Origin: Sulfuricella sp.
GTDB lineage: Bacteria; Pseudomonadota; Gammaproteobacteria; Burkholderiales; Sulfuricellaceae
Length of the DNA: 6,091 nucleotides
Reading direction: 5' to 3'
Assembly (NCBI GenBank): GCA_019911785.1
Contig: JAIOJM010000317.1
Coordinates: 1 to 6,091 of the forward strand
Shown here: in pieces, positions 1 to 4,718 of the stretch
Numbering within the stretch: position 1 is the stretch's first letter
Layout of the letters: every line of letters begins with the position of its first letter
The notes under the pieces: generated by a model
What the model was told of the DNA's origin: nothing
Databases searched by the model: none
What the model saw: only the letters and a program-made list of their open reading frames with translations
Position numbers and translations under genes: made by a program

Positions 1-67
1 TAACGTTTGAATTCACCGGCGCTGCGCGGCTTCATCGCGCAGCGTCCGGTGGAATGATTGGTTGGGC
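1..67 (-). repeat. attC site of cassette 5 (lacks 3 outer bases at the window edge)
   Basis: This is an imperfect palindrome typical of an integron cassette recombination site. The right core box is GTTGGGC at 61-67 and the left core begins with TAAC at 1-4. Its three outermost bases lie outside the window. The arms TTCACCGG and CCGGTGGAA flank an inner stem GCTGCGCG/CGCGCAGC with a small loop. On the minus strand, which is the cassette sense strand, the first core reads GCCCAAC. It is exactly complementary to GTTGGGC at 587-581, the start of cassette 5, as expected for the two ends of one cassette. The crossover point is in the minus-strand G^TTA at position 4. Confidence 0.9.
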
Positions 68-574
68 ATCGCGATCTTCAAATGAGCAACTACGCCGAAT
101 GCCTATATTGCGGGCGAAAAATACGCCGCTTAGAACGCCAAGAGAGAAGCTGATTGTCCAAGCGAACCACGGATTAGCAATTACAGGAAGATGGCGCGCA
201 GATAGGACCCCAAGAAGATATTTGATTGAGAAAATCGCCATCATCAATGTGAGTGGCAGCCAACTGCCAGGGATACGGACATGACCGGAGGGTGCGACGG
301 AAACGCCTTTGGGCGTAAGAAAGGAGATGCCGAATACAAGAGGTAGGATGAAGCCCACGCCCCAAACAATAAGAGCAAGAAGAGAGAGCCCGAAAGTAGA
401 TGCAATTCCGTATATAGCGAGCACGAGTAGTACGGCGGGCAGAATGAACAGCCGGGCGGTGCTAGCGAACCTTTCGCGGCTTTGCTGGTATCCAAGGATG
501 GCAAGCGCAACAAAGATAAGCCAAACCCAAGCAGGGGTGTGACTCAATAACTGCCTCACTGCTGAGGTACCCAT
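32..574 (-). CDS. Cassette 5: DUF6622-like integral membrane protein
   Basis: This encodes a protein of 180 residues with about five hydrophobic helices, near residues 10-28, 42-60, 62-85, 102-123 and 134-154. The N-terminal pattern TPAWVW..LAILGYQQSRER resembles what I recall of the DUF6622 membrane-protein family. No biochemical function is known to me. The start at 574 is chosen because it lies just 13 bases inside the cassette border at 587-581. Reading further upstream, to 706, only translates the preceding attC remnant. No strong Shine-Dalgarno precedes this start, but the upstream truncated ORF ends at 556, so the two overlap by 19 bases and may be translationally coupled. The last dozen or so residues (ending PPDAAR) are encoded by the cassette's own attC, so the C-terminus is partly read-through into the recombination site. 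Family assignment is from memory of the pattern, without a profile search. Confidence 0.75.
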   Translation of the reverse strand: MGTSAVRQLLSHTPAWVWLIFVALAILGYQQSRERFASTARLFILPAVLLVLAIYGIASTFGLSLLALIVWGVGFILPLVFGISFLTPKGVSVAPSGHVRIPGSWLPLTLMMAIFSIKYLLGVLSARHLPVIANPWFAWTISFSLGVLSGVFFARNIGIRRSCSFEDRDAQPIIPPDAAR

Positions 575-768
575 GTGAATGCCCAACGTGGAGGTGAGGG
601 GCGGCCGGAGCGCCGAAGGCGCGGAGGGAAGGCCCACAGCGAAGCGATGTAAGCGAGATACAGAATCAACATGCTCGGCAGAAACAACAGCCAAAATGCT
701 TTCCAAAGGGGTAACTGTCCCTTGAGCGCTTGCTCTATGAAGCCGAGATTAGTTGAATGAGGCGTCAT
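556..768 (-). pseudogene. Cassette 4: truncated small membrane protein ORF
   Basis: This is a 70-codon ORF starting 15 bases inside the cassette border at 784-778. Residues 1 to about 45 look genuine. A PLWKAFW motif at residues 20-26 is followed by a hydrophobic helix (residues 25-46). That N-terminal pattern occurs in small, poorly characterised membrane proteins that I recall from cassettes. From about residue 47 the reading frame runs into GC-rich palindromic DNA that is the remaining half of an attC (PPRLRRSGRP and onward), so the natural C-terminal part is missing. I infer that a deletion fused the middle of the gene to the inner part of its attC. The only ribosome-binding hint is AAGG close to the start. 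It could still be expressed as a short one-helix peptide, but calling it a remnant is safer. Confidence 0.55.
581..640 (-). repeat. Half attC site of cassette 4 (degraded)
   Basis: The crossover-side core is intact (GCCCAAC on plus at 581-587, so G^TTGGGC on minus). An inner stem GCGCC-GAA-GGCGC is visible near 611-623. The other arm is missing: cassette 4 begins with TTAGAT, so its attC should start with a box like ATCTAAC on minus. No such sequence occurs between 640 and 770. The site therefore marks the 4/5 junction but probably cannot fold into the usual bulged hairpin. It is likely a poor recombination substrate. Confidence 0.55.
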
Positions 769-777
769 AGCCTTGGC

Positions 778-844
778 ATCTAACGTCTGAATTCACCGGC
801 CTGCGCGGCTTTTCGCGCAGGTCCGGTGGAATGATGGGTTAGGC
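778..844 (-). repeat. attC site of cassette 3
   Basis: This is a complete attC of 67 bp. The core boxes are ATCTAAC (778-784) and GTTAGGC (838-844) on the plus strand. The arms GAATTCACCGG and CCGGTGGAATG and the inner stem CCTGCGCG/CGCGCAGG surround a small T-rich loop. The minus-strand first core GCCTAAC is exactly complementary to the cassette 3 start GTTAGGC (1696-1690). The minus-strand crossover core GTTAGAT fits the GTTRRRY consensus. The arms are almost identical to those of the attC at 1-67, indicating one attC family within the array. Confidence 0.93.
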
Positions 845-901
845 CGATTGCCAAAAGCGCAAAAGTCGGCGCTGGCGAGATGGCAATCAAGATGCCAATG
901 C

Positions 902-1648
902 TCACCGTGGCATCAGCGCGAACACACCCCAGCCCAGGTACTCACGTGTGTAAGCGGCGTGGCGCGCGGGTTCCGAGGTCAGTTGGGCTCGAACTTCTTT
1001 GGCTAACTCGTCATTGGGATTGGCTTCAAGCCATCGGCGCATGGTGAGCCATTTGGCCGCCTCGTATCTGTCCCACCCGTCCTGGTCGGCCAGAATCATT
1101 TCAACCACGTCATAGCCAAGGCGACCGAAAGACGCGAGAAGTTCAGGCAGCATGAGAAAGTCGGAGATCGAGTTGGCAAGACACCCCTTGGCAACCTCTT
1201 CCGTCGGTGGCAACTGCCGCCAGAACGGCTCGCCGATAAGGATGATCCCTCCGGTGCGCAGGCTCCGCGCCAACAGTTCGATAGTGCCGGCGACTCCCCC
1301 GGCAATCCAAGTGGCACCGACACAAGCTGCTACATCGACCTTCTCGTCAGAGATGTAACCCGCAGCATCGCCATGGATGAACTTGACTCGATCAGCAACG
1401 CCGAGTTCTACAGCACGGTGTTTCGCTTGCTCGGAGAACAACTGGCTCATGTCGATGCCGGTGCCGATGAAGCCGTGATCGCGTGCCCAGGTGCACAGCA
1501 TCTCCCCCGAACCGCTGCCGAGGTCGAGCACGCGGGTTCCCGATTCCAGACGCAGCGCCGCGCCGAGAGTGGCGAGCTTTTCGGGTGTGATCGGGTTGTG
1601 GATGCGGTGAGCACTCTCAGTGATGTTGAATATTCGTGGGATGTCCAT
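902..1648 (-). CDS. Cassette 3: class I SAM-dependent methyltransferase
   Basis: This protein of 248 residues has the Rossmann-type SAM-binding core of class I methyltransferases. Motif I is VLDLGSGSGEML at residues 40-51, with D42 and the glycine loop binding the methionine part of SAM. The acidic residue after strand 2 is D66 (GTGIDMS), which would hold the ribose. GDAAG at 93-97 fits the adenine-contact region. LRTGGIILIGEPFW at 130-143 is the strand 5 region. The cytosolic protein transfers a methyl group, but no residue reveals the acceptor. The overall layout suggests a small-molecule rather than a DNA methyltransferase. The start at 1648 is supported by AAGGAA about 10 bases upstream and by lying just inside the cassette border (leader about 47 bases). 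After the stop, about 57 bases lead to the attC. Acceptor, and hence pathway, is unknown. Confidence 0.9.
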   Translation of the reverse strand: MDIPRIFNITESAHRIHNPITPEKLATLGAALRLESGTRVLDLGSGSGEMLCTWARDHGFIGTGIDMSQLFSEQAKHRAVELGVADRVKFIHGDAAGYISDEKVDVAACVGATWIAGGVAGTIELLARSLRTGGIILIGEPFWRQLPPTEEVAKGCLANSISDFLMLPELLASFGRLGYDVVEMILADQDGWDRYEAAKWLTMRRWLEANPNDELAKEVRAQLTSEPARHAAYTREYLGWGVFALMPR

Positions 1649-1689
1649 TGTGGAAAATTTCCTTACGGGTGTGAATAGATTCGGTCACT

Positions 1690-1697
1690 GCCTAACG
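1690..1697 (-). repeat. Left fragment of the cassette 2 attC, cut by the insertion sequence
   Basis: The plus-strand box GCCTAAC (1690-1696) plus G1697 is the crossover-side core of an attC. The inner part of that site continues at 3161 after the insertion sequence. On the minus strand it reads GTTAGGC, a perfect GTTRRRY, and marks the start of cassette 3. Joining 1697 to 3161 restores TAACGTTTGAGG, matching the TAACGTTTGA of the attC at window position 1. Confidence 0.85.
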
Positions 1698-1702
1698 AAT
1701 GA

Positions 1703-1718
1703 AAGGGACTTCCCCGTC
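1703..1718 (+). repeat. Left subterminal inverted repeat of the IS1111-group element
   Basis: AAGGGACTTCCCCGTC here is the reverse complement of GACGGGGAAGCCCTT at 3142-3156, except for one extra A. It lies about six bases inside the inferred left end. Confidence 0.85.
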
Positions 1719-1808
1719 CCGAGGGTGCGGCGAAGTTACCGCGAACGGCATCAAGAGTGCCATGATGGAAAGTGTCGTTTTCATCAAAACCACCAGGAGG
1801 GGAAAGTC

Positions 1809-2834
1809 ATGAGCATTATTACCATAGGAATTGATCTAGCCAAGAATATTTTTGCCGTCCACGGCGTCAATGAAAGTGGCAAGGCCGAACTGGTCAAGCC
1901 CAAGGTTGCGCGTGACCAACTGCTGCCGCTGATCGCCAACCTACCGCCGTGCCTGATCGGCATGGAAGCCTGCACCGGCGCCCACCACTGGGCCAGACTG
2001 TTTCGCCAGCACGGCCACACCGTCCGGCTGATCGCCCCCAAGTTCGTCACCCCCTACCGCATGAGCGGCAAACGCGGCAAGAACGATGCGGCGGACGCCG
2101 CCGCCATCTGCGAAACCGTCACCCGGCCCCAGATGCGCTTTGTTCCGATCAAGGACGAACATCAGCAAGCCACACTCACCCTGCACCGCACCCGCCAGGG
2201 ATTCATCGAAGAACGCACCGCACTCTACAACCGTATCCGCGGACTGATTGCCGAGTTCGGCATCGTCCTCCCGCAAAAGGTCGAACGCTTGCGGCGAGAA
2301 ATTGGACCACACCTGGAAGATTTGCCCGGCTGGGCCAACCGCTGCGTAGGCGACATGCTCTCCCACGCCGACCGACTGGATGAACGCATCCACGAATATG
2401 ACCGCGCCATCACCGAAATAGCCCGGCAGGACGAACGCTGCAAACGGCTGATGCAACTGCCCGGCATCGGCCCCACCAGCGCCACCGCAATTCTGGCCAG
2501 CATCGGCGTTGGACACGACTTTGACCACGGCCGCCAGGTCGCCGCCTGGCTCGGTCTCACGCCTGGCCAATACAGCAGCGGCGGCAAGACGCGCCTGGGG
2601 CGCATCACCAAAGCCGGAGACGGTTACATCCGCAGCTTGCTGGTGCTCGGCGCTAGAGCGGTACTCAACAGTCTCGGAGACAAACAGGACCGCTTCAGCC
2701 GCTGGGCCAGAAATCTGTTGGAACGACGTGGCTACTGGCGTGCCGCCGTTGCCATCGCGGCCAAGAATGCCCGGCTGGCGTGGGCGGTGCTGAAATATGG
2801 AGAAGACTTCCGGCTCAACCTGAACGAAGCCTGA
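1809..2834 (+). CDS. IS1111-group DEDD transposase / recombinase
   Basis: This 341-residue RNA-guided recombinase belongs to the IS110 family. The N-terminal RuvC-like DEDD domain shows D9 (IGIDLAKN), E53 (GMEACTG), and D93 and D96 (KNDAADA). A helix-hairpin-helix-like segment QLPGIGPTSATAILASIG spans about 216-233. The C-terminal transposase_20 domain has WLGLTPGQYSSGGK (247-260), with S256/S257 as candidates for the catalytic serine, then LGRITKAGD and GARAVL. This GQYSSGGK..LGRITK signature is typical of the IS1111 branch. The start at 1809 is chosen for a strong AGGAGG (1795-1800) eight bases upstream and the MSIITIGIDLAKN family N-terminus; the frame stays open upstream but lacks support. 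Length and motifs are complete, so the protein is probably functional. It acts on DNA with its element-encoded guide RNA, probably from 2921-3046. Confidence 0.95.
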   Translation: MSIITIGIDLAKNIFAVHGVNESGKAELVKPKVARDQLLPLIANLPPCLIGMEACTGAHHWARLFRQHGHTVRLIAPKFVTPYRMSGKRGKNDAADAAAICETVTRPQMRFVPIKDEHQQATLTLHRTRQGFIEERTALYNRIRGLIAEFGIVLPQKVERLRREIGPHLEDLPGWANRCVGDMLSHADRLDERIHEYDRAITEIARQDERCKRLMQLPGIGPTSATAILASIGVGHDFDHGRQVAAWLGLTPGQYSSGGKTRLGRITKAGDGYIRSLLVLGARAVLNSLGDKQDRFSRWARNLLERRGYWRAAVAIAAKNARLAWAVLKYGEDFRLNLNEA

Positions 2835-2882
2835 GGAGTGCTGGAAAAAACCGTCTACAGAAAAAAGGAGTAAAGAATCACA

Positions 2883-2896
2883 GCTGGACTGCCAGC
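2883..2896 (+). other. Small hairpin upstream of the guide RNA core
   Basis: GCTGG-ACTG-CCAGC forms a perfect 5-bp stem. It lies 48 bases after the transposase stop, and about 25 bases before the main guide RNA stem. A second small hairpin, GCGGGT-TGG-ACCCGC (2908-2922), overlaps the first two bases of that stem and would compete with it. Either could be a 5' domain of the guide RNA or a processing or attenuation structure. No run of T follows, so it is not a typical terminator. Confidence 0.4.
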
Positions 2897-2920
2897 GCTG
2901 ATGTGAAGCGGGTTGGACCC

Positions 2921-3046
2921 GCGCGGGGTGAGCCTGGTTAACTCAAGGGGAAGCAGTTGAATCCCGGCTAACGATTGAGGCCCTCGCGCGCGTCTTTCAT
3001 CAGGGTCCGAGCCATAGGCTCAACATGACCGGTTGTAGTTTAGCAG
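2921..3046 (+). ncRNA. Candidate bridge RNA / seekRNA of the IS1111-group element
   Basis: In IS1111-group elements the guide RNA is encoded downstream of the transposase gene, as here. Hairpin 1: outer stem GCGCGGGG (2921-2928) with CCTCGCGC (2982-2989), and inner stem GGGA (2948-2951) with TCCC (2962-2965). Its internal loop has a 5' strand 2929-2947 and a 3' strand 2966-2981. Hairpin 2: stem GGTC (3004-3007) with GACC (3027-3030), capped by GAGCC-ATA-GGCTC (3009-3021). Loop 1 matches the occupied attC: CTGGTTAACTCAA is complementary to the right flank, and GGCTAACGATTGAGG resembles the top strand across the junction. Around hairpin 2, CTTTCAT (2994-3000) is complementary to the left IS end, and TTGTAG (3033-3038) equals the right IS end. 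Transcript ends are not visible; the boundaries given are the structured core only. Confidence 0.72.
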
Positions 3047-3141
3047 TCCTTCACCTTCTCGCATCGCAACTGGAAGTCGGCAAAGAATGAATATGGAAGA
3101 ATGAAAAAAGCGAAAAAAGAATCGTCGTTAGTTGTTGCAAT

Positions 3142-3156
3142 GACGGGGAAGCCCTT
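3142..3156 (+). repeat. Right subterminal inverted repeat of the IS1111-group element
   Basis: GACGGGGAAGCCCTT pairs with the left repeat at 1703-1718 (one-base gap). It is followed by GTAG and then by the resumed attC at 3161. The stretch between the guide RNA and this repeat (about 3047-3141) is A-rich and holds no gene I can support. Confidence 0.85.
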
Positions 3157-3160
3157 GTAG

Positions 3161-3224
3161 TTTGAGGTAACCGGCGCTCCGCCGGCTTTTCGGCGGAGCG
3201 TCCGTGTTGACCGAGAGGCTAGAC
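3161..3224 (-). repeat. Main part of the cassette 2 attC, right of the insertion sequence
   Basis: This has the inner palindrome of an attC: GGTAACCGG and TCCGTGTTGACC arms around CGCTCCGCCG/CGGCGGAGCG with a TTTT-containing loop. The outer box at 3218-3224 is GCTAGAC where GTTAGAC would be ideal. On minus this gives GTCTAGC, one base off the complement of the cassette 2 start (GTTAGAC, 3876-3870). The other core lies at 1690-1697, across the insertion sequence. The interruption separates the crossover core from the rest of the hairpin by about 1.46 kb, so the site should no longer recombine normally. Confidence 0.82.
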
Positions 3225-3233
3225 CTCACTGTT

Positions 3234-3851
3234 CTAGCCAAGATCATTGGAATCCCTGGCGCTTGAGTTCGGAATTCGGTGGCGCTTCTCGATGATGGCC
3301 AAGATTTCGCCGCCGAGTTGTCGTGCCCTCTTGGTAATGCGTAGGGCCTCCTGAAATGCCTCCGCCGGGGCCGGTCTTACGTTCAATAGACCACCAGGCT
3401 TAACGTCTTGGACTACGGCTTCCAGTAGTTGGTAGAACTCGACCACCTTCACCTGAATGTCGACTTCGAGCATGCCAAGGCGATCTAGGCTGCTCTTGAA
3501 GATGGGGAATCTGTCCTCTGGCACTTGAATCTGATACGTGTATGAGGTTACCTGTTTGGCATTGAATGCCTCTACCACGCGCTCCAGTTGCTGTATGTAA
3601 TTCCGGTGTTCGGCAAGCTCGATGGTTGCCTTAACCTCCGCATATAACTGGAGGGTGGTGGAACGTTTGTCTTTACGGTCTTTGAGCTTGGCAATTATGT
3701 AGTTGGGAAAGAACGACGATACCGCTCCGACGAAGGCGCCGCCAAGGGCGCTGTACATTGGAAGGTATGGGTTCTGCTCAATGAACAGAGACTTGACGGC
3801 TCGTATGATCTCAATGGTTTCGAGAACGGTTTTCGGATCGATGTCGGCCAT
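3234..3851 (-). CDS. Cassette 2: unrecognised protein with one predicted membrane segment
   Basis: A protein of 205 residues from the ATG at 3851 (MADIDPKT). An upstream ATG at 3887 lies inside the neighbouring attC and is less likely. Residues 1-28 are polar to amphipathic. Residues about 31-52 (PMYSALGGAFVGAVSSFFPN) form one hydrophobic, glycine-rich segment. It is followed at once by a strongly charged stretch (KLKDRKDKRS), consistent with a membrane anchor and a cytoplasmic C-terminal part. The remainder is mostly predicted helix. I do not recognise a family or catalytic motif, and no function is claimed. The leader is 24 bases from the cassette border with no clear Shine-Dalgarno. The stop lies about 10 bases before the attC. 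Because its attC is interrupted, this cassette is probably stranded in place. Confidence 0.75.
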   Translation of the reverse strand: MADIDPKTVLETIEIIRAVKSLFIEQNPYLPMYSALGGAFVGAVSSFFPNYIIAKLKDRKDKRSTTLQLYAEVKATIELAEHRNYIQQLERVVEAFNAKQVTSYTYQIQVPEDRFPIFKSSLDRLGMLEVDIQVKVVEFYQLLEAVVQDVKPGGLLNVRPAPAEAFQEALRITKRARQLGGEILAIIEKRHRIPNSSARDSNDLG

Positions 3852-3869
3852 GGGGGAAGGTAGGGTGAG

Positions 3870-3938
3870 GTCTAACGTAGAAGTCACCGGCCTTGCGCGG
3901 CCTTATGCGCAAGGTCCGTGTGAACTGCCGGGTTAGCC
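3870..3938 (-). repeat. attC site of cassette 1
   Basis: A complete 69-bp attC. The core boxes are GTCTAAC (3870-3876) and GTTAGCC (3932-3938) on plus. The arms are GTCACCGG and TCCGTGTGAAC, and the inner stem CCTTGCGC/GCGCAAGG encloses a small loop. The minus-strand first core GGCTAAC is exactly complementary to GTTAGCC at 4487-4481. This confirms that 4486 is the first base of cassette 1. The crossover core on minus, GTTAGAC, fits GTTRRRY. Confidence 0.93.
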
Positions 3939-3939
3939 A

Positions 3940-4401
3940 TCACGGTTTCGGTGCCTCGGGCACTGCGGAGGAATGGTGATCAACGATCAGCCAACGTCCG
4001 TTGTGATTTCGATAAACAAAGCTGAAGCGCGCTGGACGAACGATCTCCTTGCCATCGCGAACCTCAGAGAATGTATAGGTCCCGGTGTTGATGGCAATGT
4101 CGCCGTAAACGCGAATGCGTTGTTCACCGAGGACGGGTTTGTACGATGGAGGAACGGTGCTCAGGATGTTGAAATAATCACGAACTGTTGCAGGGGTGTC
4201 TCGAAGAGAGGGAGATCGGGTGCCCCACAACACTGCGTCAGCGTCATACAGCGCCACAACTCGTTTGGCGTCGTGACTGCTCATGGCGTCAATCCACGCC
4301 TGAGTCGCCGCCGCAATTTCGCCTCTTGTTGCGTCGGATGACTTCATTGTCTGGCAACCGAACAGCAGGACAGCGACGATTAGTGCAAGTGTGATGCGCA
4401 T
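3940..4401 (-). CDS. Cassette 1: SnoaL/NTF2-like (DUF4440 or SgcJ type) lipoprotein
   Basis: A protein of 153 residues. Residues 1-16 (MRIT...LLFGC) form a lipoprotein signal peptide with Cys16 as the likely lipidated residue. The mature part is a single NTF2-like domain. The N-terminal helix ATQAWIDAMSSHDAKRVVALY, the strand ADAVLWGT, a central TVRDYF helix and the C-terminal FSFVYRNHNGRWLIVDHHSSAVP resemble the DUF4440/SgcJ-EcaC subgroup. Such domains bind small ligands or form dimers; the ligand cannot be inferred. The start at 4401 is strongly supported by AAGGAGG four bases upstream and by giving a clean signal peptide; an in-frame ATG at 4437 would add 12 polar residues. The stop overlaps the edge of the attC. 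As the first cassette it should get the strongest transcription from the integron promoter. The leader is about 85 bases. Confidence 0.88.
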   Translation of the reverse strand: MRITLALIVAVLLFGCQTMKSSDATRGEIAAATQAWIDAMSSHDAKRVVALYDADAVLWGTRSPSLRDTPATVRDYFNILSTVPPSYKPVLGEQRIRVYGDIAINTGTYTFSEVRDGKEIVRPARFSFVYRNHNGRWLIVDHHSSAVPEAPKP

Positions 4402-4480
4402 AGTTCCTCCTTCTGTGATGTCTTGATATGCCTTCATTTCTGACTCCCTTCGTGGATAAAGACTGCGGACGGATGAAGAC

Positions 4481-4545
4481 GGCTAACAGTTAATCAACTG
4501 ACCCACCGGTCAGGGTTGTTTTTAATATCAGGGCGTGCTGTTTTT
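4481..4545 (-). other. attI: attI recombination site (core at 4481-4487)
   Basis: The minus-strand crossover G^TTAGCC (4487-4481) joins attI to cassette 1. Next to it, the inverted pair GTTAATCAAC (4489-4498) looks like the two integrase-binding halves of a simple site. The position, between the divergent intI and the first cassette, is that of an attI. The outer limit at about 4545 is a guess, because attI sites share little sequence beyond the core. Confidence 0.75.
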
Positions 4546-4564
4546 TGATAACTATATGATTCAT
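4490..4564 (-). CDS. 24-codon leader ORF overlapping attI
   Basis: The ATG at 4564 is preceded by GGAG five bases upstream. A 4-codon mini-ORF (ATGGAGTTGTTATGA) overlaps its start as ATGA. The ORF ends with TAA at 4490, three bases before the recombination point at 4487. It starts MNHIVIKKQHAL and ends GGSVD, with no recognisable domain. In class 1 integrons, a short ORF with its own ribosome binding site within attI1 (ORF-11) boosts translation of the first cassette. Location and design here are alike, so a similar role is inferred. Cassette 1 has its own strong ribosome binding site, so any such effect would matter most for other first cassettes. Confidence 0.5.
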   Translation of the reverse strand: MNHIVIKKQHALILKTTLTGGSVD

Positions 4565-4594
4565 AACAACTCCATAAAATTCCCTGTCCGTATA

Positions 4595-4624
4595 TTGTTT
4601 AATATTACTGCAAATCATTAATAC
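4595..4624 (+). promoter_or_regulatory. Possible intI promoter
   Basis: TTGTTT (4595-4600) and TAATAC (4619-4624) are separated by 18 bases in an AT-rich stretch and face intI. The match to sigma-70 is moderate. The AT-rich region between 4505 and 4660 must hold both the intI promoter and perhaps the cassette promoter Pc on minus, but I cannot place Pc with confidence. No LexA box (CTGT-N8-ACAG) is seen. Confidence 0.3.
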
Positions 4625-4718
4625 CCGCGTGTACTGTAGAGGATTTAATCTCAACAAGGATTGACACTTATGGGGTACGAATCGAAATTTCCCTCAAAAC
4701 GACAGCGTTCCGCAACCA

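Larger units (their letters stand above)
1697..3160 (+). mobile_element. IS1111-group (IS110 family) insertion sequence inserted in an attC
   Basis: The element is about 1.46 kb, the usual size for the group. It carries one DEDD transposase gene (1809-2834), a short left non-coding region (about 110 bp) and a long right non-coding region (about 325 bp). It has subterminal inverted repeats, AAGGGACTTCCCCGTC at 1703-1718 and GACGGGGAAGCCCTT at 3142-3156. They differ by one inserted base and lie about 6 bp and 4 bp inside the ends. Subterminal repeats and absence of a target duplication are hallmarks of IS1111 members. A published IS1111-attC subgroup inserts specifically into cassette attC sites, and this copy sits inside one. 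The edges are set by restoring the attC and are uncertain by one base, because G1697 and G3160 are interchangeable. The transposase reads opposite to the cassettes. Confidence 0.88.

Noticed and set aside
575..706. Upstream extension of the cassette 5 protein to an ATG at 706
   Set aside because: The added residues translate the degraded attC and part of cassette 4 in another frame. The cassette border at 587-581 places the gene start after it.
1373..1678. Plus-strand frame of 101 codons
   Set aside because: It is antisense to the N-terminal part of the methyltransferase, which has clear motifs.
1620..1808. Upstream in-frame extension of the transposase
   Set aside because: It would begin outside the insertion sequence in cassette 3. 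A strong AGGAGG precedes 1809, and the family N-terminus starts there.
1941..2570. Long antisense open frame (209 codons) opposite the transposase gene
   Set aside because: It mirrors a GC-rich coding frame with the full set of DEDD motifs on the plus strand. It has low-complexity composition and no recognisable domain.
2908..2922. GCGGGT-TGG-ACCCGC hairpin as a transposase terminator
   Set aside because: No T run follows, and it overlaps the more extensive guide RNA stem.
1690..3167. Target-site duplication for the IS1111-group element
   Set aside because: Only a single G is shared between the two junctions. Restoring the attC needs no duplication, as expected for the group.
4571..4669. 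LexA box controlling intI
   Set aside because: CTGT occurs but never with ACAG at the right distance, so no SOS operator is claimed.
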